Shown here: positions 36,259 through 45,549 of the stretch, in pieces
Numbering within the stretch: position 1 is the first letter of the stretch
Layout of the letters: every line of letters begins with the position of its first letter
Origin: Flavobacteriales bacterium 34_180_T64
GTDB lineage: Bacteria > Bacteroidota > Bacteroidia > Flavobacteriales > Flavobacteriaceae
Length of the DNA: 64,000 bases
Assembly (NCBI GenBank): GCA_002162765.1
Contig: MAAR01000012.1
Span: 62,001-126,000 of the forward strand
Direction of reading: 5' to 3'
Notes under the pieces: model-generated
Seen by the model: the letters and a program-made list of their open reading frames with translations, nothing else
The model's database searches: none
What the model was told of the DNA's origin: nothing
Translations under genes and position numbers: made by a program

Positions 36259-36939
36259 TTAATCGGTAATTGCCATAGTCGCAAGACTGAATTTTAAGTC
36301 TTCCACATTCTTAAATGCATGTGTACAAAGTTCTATTGTTGCTCCTGTTGTAATAATATCGTCAACAATTAAAATATGTTTACCCTTCAATTCTTGTGTT
36401 TCATCAATTATGAAAACCGCATCTTTTTCAGTGGATCGTTTTAATCGATCTTTAAAAACTTGTGTTTTCGTATTGACAACTTTTTTCAAAATATCGTTCC
36501 TATATTCAACATCTAAAGCCTTTGCTACTTCCTGACCAAATTTCGAAACCTGATTATAGCCACGACGTTTTAATTTTGATCGATGAAGCGGAACTGGTAT
36601 CACCAGATCTACCTTTGGATAGGTTTCAATCGTATTGAGTTCTTCTCCTAACCATATACCAAATAGTTTGCCAATATCCTCATGCCCTTTATATTTTAAA
36701 TTATGCATGAGTTGCTGCACAATTCCCTTTTTTGAAAAGTGTAATAATGCTGTTGCTTCTTGTAAATTAACACGACCATAGAGTACATTTTTCACAATAT
36801 CGCTTCCGTCGAAATGGTAATTTGTAAGGGGTAATTCATGTCTACACGATGTACAAATTAACGCCTCATGCTCAATTAAATAATTCGTACATCCCAAACA
36901 AACCTTCGGGAAAAACAAGTTTAACAAATTTTTTACCAT
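36259..36939 (-). CDS. ComF-family phosphoribosyltransferase-like protein
   Basis: A 226-residue protein with an N-terminal zinc ribbon (CLGC and CTSC, residues about 15-33) and a C-terminal phosphoribosyltransferase fold whose PRPP loop is ILIVDDIITTGAT. VIPVPLHRSKLKRRGYNQ is the ComF signature. ComF/GntX proteins take part in DNA uptake in competent bacteria; in Bacteroidota the role is not established. Divergent from the coiled-coil gene with 69 bases between them. Confidence 0.9.
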   Translation of the reverse strand: MVKNLLNLFFPKVCLGCTNYLIEHEALICTSCRHELPLTNYHFDGSDIVKNVLYGRVNLQEATALLHFSKKGIVQQLMHNLKYKGHEDIGKLFGIWLGEELNTIETYPKVDLVIPVPLHRSKLKRRGYNQVSKFGQEVAKALDVEYRNDILKKVVNTKTQVFKDRLKRSTEKDAVFIIDETQELKGKHILIVDDIITTGATIELCTHAFKNVEDLKFSLATMAITD

Positions 36940-37008
36940 TTCATCGATAAAAATAAGCTTTACTTAACATTATCTTTACTTTCGTTTGATAAAATAACAA
37001 AATTAATA

Positions 37009-37893
37009 ATGATAGTTAACCCTCAATTATTTAACTATAGATTAATTTCAGGTTCATTAATAGTTGCAATAGCAGTTTTATCTGTATTTAGCTTTACGAA
37101 TTATCAATCCGTTAAGGCGCATCAGCAATTTTTAGAACAAGAAAAACAATTAGTAGAAACTGAATTATCTCAAATGATTATGAGATATGATAATATTTCA
37201 GCTAATAACACTACCTTATCTGAAGCGCTGAATACAGCTAAAAGAGAAACAATATTAACATTGGATTCGCTTAGAATACTTAAAAGCGATTTATCGGTTA
37301 TTTCAAAATTCAAAAATCAACTTATCGTTTTAAAATCTAATAATAAAAGCTTATTTACGACTATTGATTCATTAGATCAAACAAATGAAGCTCTTGAAGC
37401 TGAAAAAATATTAGCGTTTAATGCCTTTGAAGAACAACGTGATATTAACACATCACTAATTGAAGAAAACAAATTATTAAATGCGTCCTTAGAAAAAGGA
37501 GCGTTATTAACAGCCAATTCATTCAAAGCTGAAGCATTTAAAACAATATTAGGAAAACAAGTTGTTACAGCAAAGGCCGTAAATGCAAAAAGCATTGAAG
37601 TTTGTTTTACTCTTGCCGAAAATTCGCTTACGGAAACAGGAGCAAAAGAATTGTACATACAAATCGTAAATCCACAAAATAATGTAATGGCCGATAAAGG
37701 TGCCATGAATTTTGGAGATTCTTCATTAATATATAGTTTAAAGAAAACAGTAAACTATAATAACAAAGTCCTAGATTTATGTGTAAATGTAGAGTCAGAT
37801 GTTAATGATCAGCCTCTAACTAAAGGCACTTATTTTGTAAGTGTTTTTCATGAAGACAGAAAACTAGGAGACACGCAAGTCATATTAAAATAA
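37009..37893 (+). CDS. membrane-anchored coiled-coil protein of unknown function
   Basis: A 294-residue protein with one N-terminal membrane segment (about 13-32), a heptad-rich coiled coil (about 35-165, rich in Leu, Glu and Lys, for example EQEKQLVETELSQM) and a C-terminal beta-rich domain (about 175-294, GKQVVTAKAVNAKSIEVCFT). The topology suggests a periplasmic protein anchored in the inner membrane. Homologues are frequent in Flavobacteriaceae, sometimes mislabelled as partitioning proteins; I know no proven role. A strong terminator follows. Confidence 0.75.
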   Translation: MIVNPQLFNYRLISGSLIVAIAVLSVFSFTNYQSVKAHQQFLEQEKQLVETELSQMIMRYDNISANNTTLSEALNTAKRETILTLDSLRILKSDLSVISKFKNQLIVLKSNNKSLFTTIDSLDQTNEALEAEKILAFNAFEEQRDINTSLIEENKLLNASLEKGALLTANSFKAEAFKTILGKQVVTAKAVNAKSIEVCFTLAENSLTETGAKELYIQIVNPQNNVMADKGAMNFGDSSLIYSLKKTVNYNNKVLDLCVNVESDVNDQPLTKGTYFVSVFHEDRKLGDTQVILK

Positions 37894-37914
37894 ATCAACA
37901 TATATAATTTTCAG

Positions 37915-37947
37915 AAAACCGCTCTATTTATTGGAGCGGTTTTTTAT
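37915..37947 (+). terminator. intrinsic terminator before glyS
   Basis: AAAACCGCTC (37915-37924) pairs perfectly with GAGCGGTTTT (37934-37943), with a 9-base loop and a T-run. The T-run merges into a TATTTTTG box (37945-37952) that ends four bases before the glyS ATG. Confidence 0.88.
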
Positions 37948-37956
37948 TTTTGCACC

Positions 37957-39495
37957 ATGGCAGATGATAATCAATTTAAAAAAGTAATCTCTCACGCGAA
38001 GGAGTATGGTTACGTATTTCAAAGTAGCGAAATCTATGACGGACTTAGTGCCGTTTATGACTATGCTCAAAACGGCGTAGAACTAAAGAATAACATAAGA
38101 GACTATTGGTGGAAGGCAATGGTGCAAATGAATGAAAATATTGTTGGTATAGACACTGCTATTTTCATGCATCCTACCATTTGGAAAGCTTCTGGCCATG
38201 TAGATGCATTTAATGATCCTTTAATTGATAATAAGGATTCAAAGAAGCGTTATCGTGCTGATGTTCTTATTGAGGACTATTGTGCTAAAATAGAATCTAA
38301 AATCAATAAGGAAGTTTCTAAAGCTGCAAAACGATTCGGCGACGCTTTTAATAAAGAAGAATTCGTTTCAACCAACCCTCGTGTTTTAGGCTATTTCGAA
38401 AAAATAAATACCATTTTAACTCGAATGGGAAATTCTTTAGAAAGCGAAGACTTGGCTGACGTTAAGGCTTTAATTGAAGAATTAGAAATTGCTGATCCGT
38501 TAACTGGAAGTAAAAATTGGACTGATGTAAAACAGTTCAATCTTATGTTTGGGACCAAACTAGGAGCTTCTGCAGAACATGCAATGGACCTTTATTTACG
38601 ACCAGAAACTGCTCAAGGTATATTTGTAAACTTTTTGAACGTTCAAAAAACTGGACGTATGAAAATTCCATTTGGTATTGCACAAACTGGAAAAGCATTT
38701 AGAAATGAAATTGTAGCACGTCAATTTATTTTTAGAATGCGTGAATTTGAACAAATGGAAATGCAGTTTTTCATTAAGCCAGGAACTCAAAAAGAATGGT
38801 ACGAGCATTGGAAAGAAACGAGAATGAAATGGCATCTATCCCTTGGAATGGGTGCTGATAATTATCGTTTTCATGACCATGAAAAATTAGCACATTACGC
38901 TGATGCTGCTTCTGATATCGAATTCAAATTCCCTTTTGGATTTAAAGAATTAGAAGGCATCCACTCGCGAACAGATTTCGATTTGAAAGCGCATGAAGAG
39001 TTTTCAGGTAAAAAATTACAGTATTTTGACCATGAAGAAAACAAAAGTTATACGCCTTATGTGTTGGAAACTTCCATTGGACTAGACCGTATGTTTTTAG
39101 CTGTATTTTCTAATGCGTTAACGGAAGAAGCATTAGATAACAACACCACAAGAACTGTTTTGAAGTTACCTGCTGTTTTAGCACCAACAAAAGCTGCAAT
39201 TCTTCCTTTAGTAAAAAAGGATGGTTTACCAGAAATAGCACGCAAGATTGTTGAAGAGTTAAAATGGGATTTCAATGTTGCTTATGACGAGAAAGATGCA
39301 GTAGGAAGACGTTATAGAAGACAAGATGCGAATGGAACACCCTTTTGTATCACTGTTGATCATGACACTAAAACAGACAATACCGTGACGATTAGACATA
39401 GAGATACAATGGAGCAACAACGTGTGAAAATTGAAGATTTAAAAGCAATTATAAAGCAAGAAGTTGATGTTAAGAATTGGCTCATGAAAATGTAG
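37957..39495 (+). CDS. glyS: glycine--tRNA ligase (alpha2 type)
   Basis: A 512-residue class II synthetase that charges tRNA-Gly. It is the single-chain homodimeric form and not the alpha2beta2 bacterial type. Motif 2 region FRNEIVARQFIFRMREFEQME, the YLRPETAQGIF loop and the motif 3-like GLDRMFLAVF are visible; the anticodon-binding domain occupies about the last 110 residues (LPAVLAPTKAAILPL onward). It begins 13 bases after a terminator stem and ends at a bidirectional terminator, so it is monocistronic. Confidence 0.97.
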   Translation: MADDNQFKKVISHAKEYGYVFQSSEIYDGLSAVYDYAQNGVELKNNIRDYWWKAMVQMNENIVGIDTAIFMHPTIWKASGHVDAFNDPLIDNKDSKKRYRADVLIEDYCAKIESKINKEVSKAAKRFGDAFNKEEFVSTNPRVLGYFEKINTILTRMGNSLESEDLADVKALIEELEIADPLTGSKNWTDVKQFNLMFGTKLGASAEHAMDLYLRPETAQGIFVNFLNVQKTGRMKIPFGIAQTGKAFRNEIVARQFIFRMREFEQMEMQFFIKPGTQKEWYEHWKETRMKWHLSLGMGADNYRFHDHEKLAHYADAASDIEFKFPFGFKELEGIHSRTDFDLKAHEEFSGKKLQYFDHEENKSYTPYVLETSIGLDRMFLAVFSNALTEEALDNNTTRTVLKLPAVLAPTKAAILPLVKKDGLPEIARKIVEELKWDFNVAYDEKDAVGRRYRRQDANGTPFCITVDHDTKTDNTVTIRHRDTMEQQRVKIEDLKAIIKQEVDVKNWLMKM

Positions 39496-39516
39496 CTTGC
39501 AACACATATACTAAAT

Positions 39517-39548
39517 AAAAACCCCAAGCAAATGCTTGGGGTTTTTAT
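39517..39548. terminator. bidirectional terminator between glyS and the metal-efflux operon
   Basis: AAAAACCCCAAGCA (39517-39530) and TGCTTGGGGTTTTT (39533-39546) are perfectly complementary, with A- and T-runs on either side. It can stop transcription from both converging units. Confidence 0.9.
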
Positions 39549-39563
39549 TTGATAACTCATTGA

Positions 39564-40709
39564 TTAATGATTGTGACCACCTTCTCCATTGTTCAATAAC
39601 ATATAAGTTCCTTTAGTGAGCAACTGTTTACCTTTCAATAGCTCAAGATTTAAAACCTCAACAAATTCTTCAGTTTGATTTCCAATTTCGACTTGCACTT
39701 TTTCAAAATGAAATTCTGAATCTGTTTCTTCTTTTAAAACTAGAACAAAATTATGATCGTCTACTTCTATTATTGCATCCTTTGGTAAGGCGGTGCTTTT
39801 TAACTCACTCACAATAATTTCGGCTTCTATAAACATTCCAACTATAAAATTGGAAGCTTCGCTATCTACATGCCCATGAACCTTTACACGACGTGTAATT
39901 TCGTCGATAGTTGTTCCTACTAAATGCACATCAGCATCAAAAGTTTCATCAGATGCTTCAGGAAGCATAAACAGAATTTTCTGAGCTTTTTTGATTTTTA
40001 AAATGTCTTTTTCGAAAACTGACAATTCCAAATGAATATGATCAGTATCCACTATTTCTAATATAACCTCTGAAGGTGAAACAAAAGATCCATTACTCAC
40101 ATTTACTTTAGTAACATATCCATCAATTGAAGCATATAAATTAATTGTTGAAGATATAATACCTTGTTCAACATTAGTAGGATTAATATTCATCATTTGT
40201 AATTTTTTATGCAACCCATTATAATGTGCCAAATTACTTTTATAAACACTTTCTGCTTTTAAAAAGTTCTTCTGTGAAGTAATATTCTCATCAAACAAAA
40301 TCTTCTGCCTATTAAATTCAGATTTAAGATAACTAAGCTGTTCTGACACCTCAAGATAATTTTGTTGAATTTCAACAAACTCAATATTTTCAAGTGTAGC
40401 CACCAATTGTCCTTTCTTAACTTCATCACCAATTAGTAAGGGAGCTTTTTTAATAAACCCTCCAATGAAAGATGTTACACTAGATTTATTATGAGGAGGT
40501 ACATCAATCAGTCCATTAGTTTTCACCGAAACATTAAAATCTTGTTCAGTTAATGATCCCAAGGTCATTTTTTCACCTTCAAATTGTTGTTTAGTAATTA
40601 CTAATTCATCTGAATTATCTTCTACTTCGACCGTTGTTTCATTCTTTTTTTCTTGATTCCCACAGGCTGTAATTAATAGTAAAAACAGTAATATATATAA
40701 GTTTTTCAT
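39564..40709 (-). CDS. RND efflux periplasmic adaptor (CusB/CzcB-like) lipoprotein
   Basis: A 381-residue membrane-fusion protein, with signal peptide and lipobox LITACGN (C16). It shows the usual barrel-sandwich: a lipoyl half-motif (SFIGGFIKKAPLLIGDEVKKGQ), an alpha-hairpin (about 115-170), the second lipoyl half (YASIDGYVTKVNVSNG) and a beta-barrel domain. It ends in GGHNH, a possible metal contact. It bridges the pump and the outer-membrane channel encoded by the fused gene just upstream (10 bases), forming the third component of a divalent-metal exporter. Confidence 0.92.
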   Translation of the reverse strand: MKNLYILLFLLLITACGNQEKKNETTVEVEDNSDELVITKQQFEGEKMTLGSLTEQDFNVSVKTNGLIDVPPHNKSSVTSFIGGFIKKAPLLIGDEVKKGQLVATLENIEFVEIQQNYLEVSEQLSYLKSEFNRQKILFDENITSQKNFLKAESVYKSNLAHYNGLHKKLQMMNINPTNVEQGIISSTINLYASIDGYVTKVNVSNGSFVSPSEVILEIVDTDHIHLELSVFEKDILKIKKAQKILFMLPEASDETFDADVHLVGTTIDEITRRVKVHGHVDSEASNFIVGMFIEAEIIVSELKSTALPKDAIIEVDDHNFVLVLKEETDSEFHFEKVQVEIGNQTEEFVEVLNLELLKGKQLLTKGTYMLLNNGEGGHNH

Positions 40710-40719
40710 TTTGATTATT

Positions 40720-43700
40720 TTATAAAATTAAATGATTGATTGCAATAATTGTTTGATTGTAACTATTTAAATTGTCGAGATACGTGAGTTCGATTTCCTT
40801 AGCTGTTTCAATACTTTGTATGTACTGAAAAAAATCAATTTCACCTTCTTTAAAAGTTCGTTCAGCAGTTTTTATAATTTCTTCGGAAAGTGATTTTCCT
40901 TGGTTTTCATAATAAATAATAGCCTCATCATACTTTTGAAGCTTTGCCAAAAGCGATTGATGTTCGGCATTTAATCTAACCTTATAATCTTGTTGTTGCT
41001 CATCTACAATATCCAGAGCAATATTAGATGCTTTTATTTTAGACCTATTACCACTAAATAATAATGGGATTTTTAACCCAAACTGATACCCTTTAATTGA
41101 AGTATTTAAACCACTATTAGAACCTTGAAAATATTCAATACTCAAATCCGGTAACAAGCTTTGTTTCTCCCTTTGATTCAAAGCTTTATAATATGCTTTT
41201 GAATCCTCAAAATACATTAGCCCTTTATTATCCGAGGTAGATATGTCTTGCATACTTAACTTTTGAAGTGGTTCGTCACTCGTATTTAACGTATCAACTT
41301 GAACTACTTTTTTCAAATTTTCTGTTGCTAGAATGACTTCTTGATGGGCTTGTTTATTTAAAGTTTCTAATTGTTTTTGCTTTGATTCTGCTGTAATCAT
41401 TTCTAAGTAATTAGTTTCTCCAAGCTCAAATCTTCTTTTTGCTGATTTTGCAAAATTCTGATATAAACTATCTAAAAACTGATAGGTCTTAGCTTTATTT
41501 TTCACATAACTCAACCTGTAATAGTTGGCATAAACATCACGTTTCAAATTTAGAAGTTGAATATTATAATTTGTTTCTTGTATTTGATATTGGGCTTTGT
41601 TCACTTTTTTATTAGCAAAATAAACTGTTGGAAATTTGAAATCTTGTGAAATTCCAAACACTTTCAAAGGTTCATTATTAATTGCCAAATTACTCTCGTC
41701 GTAATTATAGTAAATCGAAGTTTTATCAAAACTAAAAGCACTTCCAATCAACGCATTTGCTTTTTGAGTTTTCAAGGATTTAGCCTTTAAATTTGAGTTG
41801 TTTTCAATGGCTAAAGTTATAGTTTCTTCAACGTTCAAAGAAGATTGTTGAGCATTCATCGTAAATGTTAAAAAGACTACAACTACTGTAGCAAGACCTT
41901 TTTTACTCATTTTAATTTTAGTTCCATTTTCAAACCAAGCGTATAAAACAGGAAGGACGATTAAAGTAAGAATAGTTGCTGTAACCAATCCTCCAATTAC
42001 TACCGTTGCCAATGGTCGTTGTACTTCAGCTCCAGCATTGGTGGAAATTGCCATTGGCAAAAACCCTAATGCGGCTGCTGCCGCAGTTAAAATAACTGGT
42101 CGTAATCGTTCTTTTGTTCCTCGTTTAATACGTTCTTCAATATCAGATACTCCTTCTTCTTTAAGTTCTTTAAAATGCTCAATCAATACAATCCCGTTTA
42201 GAACAGCAATACCAAATAATGCAATAAAACCAACACCTGCAGAAATACTAAATGGTAAATCTCTTATCCATAAAAATAAAACACCTCCAACTGCCGATAA
42301 TGGAATGGCCGAGTAGACCATTAATGCTTCTTTCACCGATCCAAACGCAAAGTGAAGTAAAATGAAAATTAGCACCAACGCGATTGGAACTGCGATCATA
42401 AGTCTTGCTTTTGCGCTTTGTAAGTTTTCAAATTGTCCACCATAAGTTATACTATATCCAACAGGTAATTGAACATTTTTATCAATGATATTTTTTACAT
42501 CATCCACAACAGATTGCAAATCTCTATTTCTAACATTTATACCAACCACAATTCGTCGTTTAGTATCATCTCTTGAAATTTTTGCTGGCCCCGTTGTGTA
42601 TTTTATATCTGCTAATTCACTCATTGGGATTTTATTTCCATTAGGTGTATCTACATATAAATTTTGAAGGTTTTCCAAATTTTGACGATGTGCTATATCT
42701 AATCGAACCACTAGATCGAAACGTTTTTCACCTTCAAATACGCTGCCAACGGTACCACCAGCAAAACCAGCAGAAATCATATGGTTTAAATCTGATATAT
42801 TCAAACCATATCGTGCAATTTTACTTCTGTTAAAAGTGACACTCATTTGTGGAAGTCCGTCTACTTTTTCAACTATGACATCAGAAGCGCCATCTACACT
42901 CTCTATAAGATCTTTAATTTCATCTGCCTTACTTGCTAAGACTTCTAAGTCTTCACCAAATATTTTGACAGCAACATCTGCTCTTACACCAGTAATTAAT
43001 TCATTAAAACGCATCTCAATTGGTTGTGTGAATTCCACATCCATCCCAGGAATAACTTGAAGTGCTTCCTTAAATTTGTCTGCTAATTCATCTTTATTAG
43101 ATGCTGTAGTCCATTCGCTTTTTGGTTTAAGTTTAATAATAACATCACTCTCTTCCATTGACATTGGATCCGTTGGTACTTCCGCCGCACCAATTCGAGT
43201 GACGACCTGATCTACTTCCGGAAAATTATCCAGTAATATTTGTTCAATTCTAGTTGTTATTTCTATAGTTTTACTCAAGGATGTTCCTGTTTTTAATACA
43301 GGCTGAATTACAAAATCCCCTTCATCTAATGTAGGAACGAATTCTCCTCCCATTCTACTAAATATCCAAATACTACTAGTTAGGAGCACTAAAGAAAGTA
43401 TCACGACTATTCGCTTATTTAATAAAGCCCAATGAATAATGGGTTCGTACCATTTATTGAGTACTTTCATTATCATAACAGATACATTCTTTTCGCTTTG
43501 TTTAATTGGTTTTAAAAATAAAGAAGAAATTACAGGCACATAAGTGAGGCAAAAAATCATGGCTCCAATTAGTGCAAAACTAAATGTTAGTGCCATGGGT
43601 TTGAACATTTTTCCCTCTATACCACTCAACGTTAATATTGGAATAAAAACGATTAAAATAATAAGCTGACCAAAGATTGCCGAATTCATCATTTTTGAAG

Positions 43701-45033
43701 AACTCTTTAAAGTAATTGCATCAATTTCGGCTTGTCTTTTTGTAGGATCTAAGGTTGTGATTTTTTTCGTTTGACTCATTATTCGAAACGCAATAAATTC
43801 GACTATAATTACAGCGCCATCGATAATAATTCCGAAATCAATTGCCCCTAAACTCATTAAATTTGCATCAACTCCAAAAATATTCATCAGTGAAATTGCA
43901 AATAATAAACTCAATGGAATTATTGAAGCGACTACCAATCCGGAACGTAAATTCCCTAATAATAAAACCACAACAAAAATTACAATTAATGATCCTAATA
44001 AGAGATTTTCGATAACAGTAGATGTTGTTTTATTAATTAGCTCACTTCGCTCTAAAAATCCATTAATATAAACGCCTTCAGGTAATGTACTTTGTATTGC
44101 GGCTACACGTTCCTTTACAGCATCAATAACTTTTTTAGAATTACCGCCTTTTAGCATCATTACTTGACCTAAGACTTTTTCCCCTTCGCCATTACCAGTT
44201 ATTGCACCAAAACGTGTAGCACTCCCAAAACCAACAGTTGCAACATCTTTAATTAAAACTGGGCTCCCATTGTTTTTAACTACAATATTATTTATATCTT
44301 CTAATGAATTCACTAATCCTTCTCCTCTAATGAAAAATGCTTTATTAGTTTTTTCAATATATCCTCCTCCTGCAACACTGTTATTTTTTTCTAATGCTTC
44401 AAATATTTCTGACACTGAAATATTCATTGCATGAAGTTTCGTAGGGTTAATAGCTACTTCATACTGTTTTAAAAATCCACCCCAAGTATTCACTTCAACA
44501 ACGCCATGAATCCCTGATAATTGGCGCTTTACAATCCAATCTTGAATAGTTCGTAGCTCGGTTGTTGAATACTTGTCCTTATAATCAGGTTTTACGTCTA
44601 AAATGTATTGATATATCTCACCCAATCCTGTTGTTATTGGCCCCATTTCGGGAGTGCCAAATCCATCAGGAATTTTTTCAGAGGCAGATTTAATTTTCTC
44701 AGCAATGAGTTGCCGTGGCAAATAGGTGCCTAAATCGTCCTCAAATACAATAGTTACTACTGAAAGACCAAATTTTGAAATTGAACGTATTTCTACTACA
44801 CCAGGTAGATTAGCCATTTCTAATTCTACAGGATAAGTTATAAATTGTTCTACATCCTGCGTTGATAGATTTCTAGATGTAGTAATTACCTGCACTTGAT
44901 TATTGGTGATATCTGGAACCGCACCTATAGGTATTCTTGTAATAGAAAAAATTCCATAACCAATAACAAATGCTATAAATAAAAGGATAATAAGCTTATT
45001 CTTTAAGCTAAATTTTATAATATTCTCTAACAT
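40720..45033 (-). CDS. CzcA-type metal RND pump fused to a TolC-type outer-membrane channel
   Basis: A 1437-residue fusion. Residues 1-1035 form an HME-RND pump with 12 membrane segments; the proton-relay motif D399-FGIII-D405-GAVIIV-E412 matches CzcA (Co/Zn/Cd) more than the Cu/Ag pumps. Residues from 1042 form a complete outer-membrane efflux protein: M1042 starts a segment MSKKGLATVVVVFLTFTMNA that looks exactly like a Sec signal peptide with a cleavage site before QQ, then two TolC-like halves rich in coiled coil. The frame is continuous without a stop. Fusions of this kind are common in Bacteroidota. Signal peptidase cleavage after export or an internal start at 41910 would release the channel. 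The adaptor gene follows and a His-rich protein gene precedes it. Confidence 0.92.
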   Translation of the reverse strand: MLENIIKFSLKNKLIILLFIAFVIGYGIFSITRIPIGAVPDITNNQVQVITTSRNLSTQDVEQFITYPVELEMANLPGVVEIRSISKFGLSVVTIVFEDDLGTYLPRQLIAEKIKSASEKIPDGFGTPEMGPITTGLGEIYQYILDVKPDYKDKYSTTELRTIQDWIVKRQLSGIHGVVEVNTWGGFLKQYEVAINPTKLHAMNISVSEIFEALEKNNSVAGGGYIEKTNKAFFIRGEGLVNSLEDINNIVVKNNGSPVLIKDVATVGFGSATRFGAITGNGEGEKVLGQVMMLKGGNSKKVIDAVKERVAAIQSTLPEGVYINGFLERSELINKTTSTVIENLLLGSLIVIFVVVLLLGNLRSGLVVASIIPLSLLFAISLMNIFGVDANLMSLGAIDFGIIIDGAVIIVEFIAFRIMSQTKKITTLDPTKRQAEIDAITLKSSSKMMNSAIFGQLIILIVFIPILTLSGIEGKMFKPMALTFSFALIGAMIFCLTYVPVISSLFLKPIKQSEKNVSVMIMKVLNKWYEPIIHWALLNKRIVVILSLVLLTSSIWIFSRMGGEFVPTLDEGDFVIQPVLKTGTSLSKTIEITTRIEQILLDNFPEVDQVVTRIGAAEVPTDPMSMEESDVIIKLKPKSEWTTASNKDELADKFKEALQVIPGMDVEFTQPIEMRFNELITGVRADVAVKIFGEDLEVLASKADEIKDLIESVDGASDVIVEKVDGLPQMSVTFNRSKIARYGLNISDLNHMISAGFAGGTVGSVFEGEKRFDLVVRLDIAHRQNLENLQNLYVDTPNGNKIPMSELADIKYTTGPAKISRDDTKRRIVVGINVRNRDLQSVVDDVKNIIDKNVQLPVGYSITYGGQFENLQSAKARLMIAVPIALVLIFILLHFAFGSVKEALMVYSAIPLSAVGGVLFLWIRDLPFSISAGVGFIALFGIAVLNGIVLIEHFKELKEEGVSDIEERIKRGTKERLRPVILTAAAAALGFLPMAISTNAGAEVQRPLATVVIGGLVTATILTLIVLPVLYAWFENGTKIKMSKKGLATVVVVFLTFTMNAQQSSLNVEETITLAIENNSNLKAKSLKTQKANALIGSAFSFDKTSIYYNYDESNLAINNEPLKVFGISQDFKFPTVYFANKKVNKAQYQIQETNYNIQLLNLKRDVYANYYRLSYVKNKAKTYQFLDSLYQNFAKSAKRRFELGETNYLEMITAESKQKQLETLNKQAHQEVILATENLKKVVQVDTLNTSDEPLQKLSMQDISTSDNKGLMYFEDSKAYYKALNQREKQSLLPDLSIEYFQGSNSGLNTSIKGYQFGLKIPLLFSGNRSKIKASNIALDIVDEQQQDYKVRLNAEHQSLLAKLQKYDEAIIYYENQGKSLSEEIIKTAERTFKEGEIDFFQYIQSIETAKEIELTYLDNLNSYNQTIIAINHLIL

Positions 45034-45102
45034 AATTTATTAAATAAAAAATTGTAAGCCGTTAAATTGCAGCTTGTTAATATAATTTTAATCGCTAAAA
45101 AA

Positions 45103-45492
45103 TTATGCTAATCTCGGAGGTTGAAAAACCGAAGGTTTTTCGAATAGGGAAGTTGATTCTTTATAAAAGAAATTAAAAGGAATCTCAGTAAAAGTTGTAT
45201 ACTCTAAATTAAATTTAACTACTTGAAAGGTAAATGCAGCATTCGCGTGAACACAGGTTTGATGACTATGCTTGAAAGGTAAATCTTGGTGCTCTTCGTG
45301 ATCACTTCCATGTTGGAATTTTGAATTGCCATAGTGCTCGCCCAGAAAATCTAAAAATGTGTCGCCATAGGCTTTTTCATGATATTCGGCATGTTCCATT
45401 AATACACTTAGCTTTGAAACATCTTCAAAACTAATGTTTAAACTTTGTACAAGTATTAAACTTGAAAATAATATGGCAACAATTTTACTCAT
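45103..45492 (-). CDS. small His-rich secreted protein of the metal-efflux operon
   Basis: A 129-residue exported protein with a signal peptide (about 1-17, LILVQS). The centre holds many histidines and acids (MEHAEYHEKAYG, FQHGSDHEEHQDLPFKHSHQ), a likely metal-binding region, and the end FQPPRLA is a short conserved tail seen in similar small proteins beside CzcA-type genes. It is the first gene of the operon, 69 bases before the fused pump, and has a good promoter. It may sense or buffer the exported metal in the periplasm; this is inferred from composition and place. Confidence 0.75.
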   Translation of the reverse strand: MSKIVAILFSSLILVQSLNISFEDVSKLSVLMEHAEYHEKAYGDTFLDFLGEHYGNSKFQHGSDHEEHQDLPFKHSHQTCVHANAAFTFQVVKFNLEYTTFTEIPFNFFYKESTSLFEKPSVFQPPRLA

Positions 45493-45500
45493 ATAGTCTA

Positions 45501-45533
45501 CAAATCTACAAAAATTTACTATTACGAAAGCAA
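45501..45533 (-). promoter_or_regulatory. promoter of the metal-efflux operon
   Basis: Minus-strand TTG (45533-45531), a 22-base spacer and TAGATTTG (45508-45501) fit TTG-N17-23-TAnnTTTG. The ATG is only eight bases beyond the box, so the leader would be very short. No metal-regulator operator is recognised. Confidence 0.5.
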
Positions 45534-45549
45534 CCTAAGTTACAAGACG

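Noticed and set aside
40720-45033. Two separate genes (pump and TolC) split by an error
   Set aside because: The frame is continuous with no stop and such fusions are known in Bacteroidota; kept as one gene with the internal start noted.
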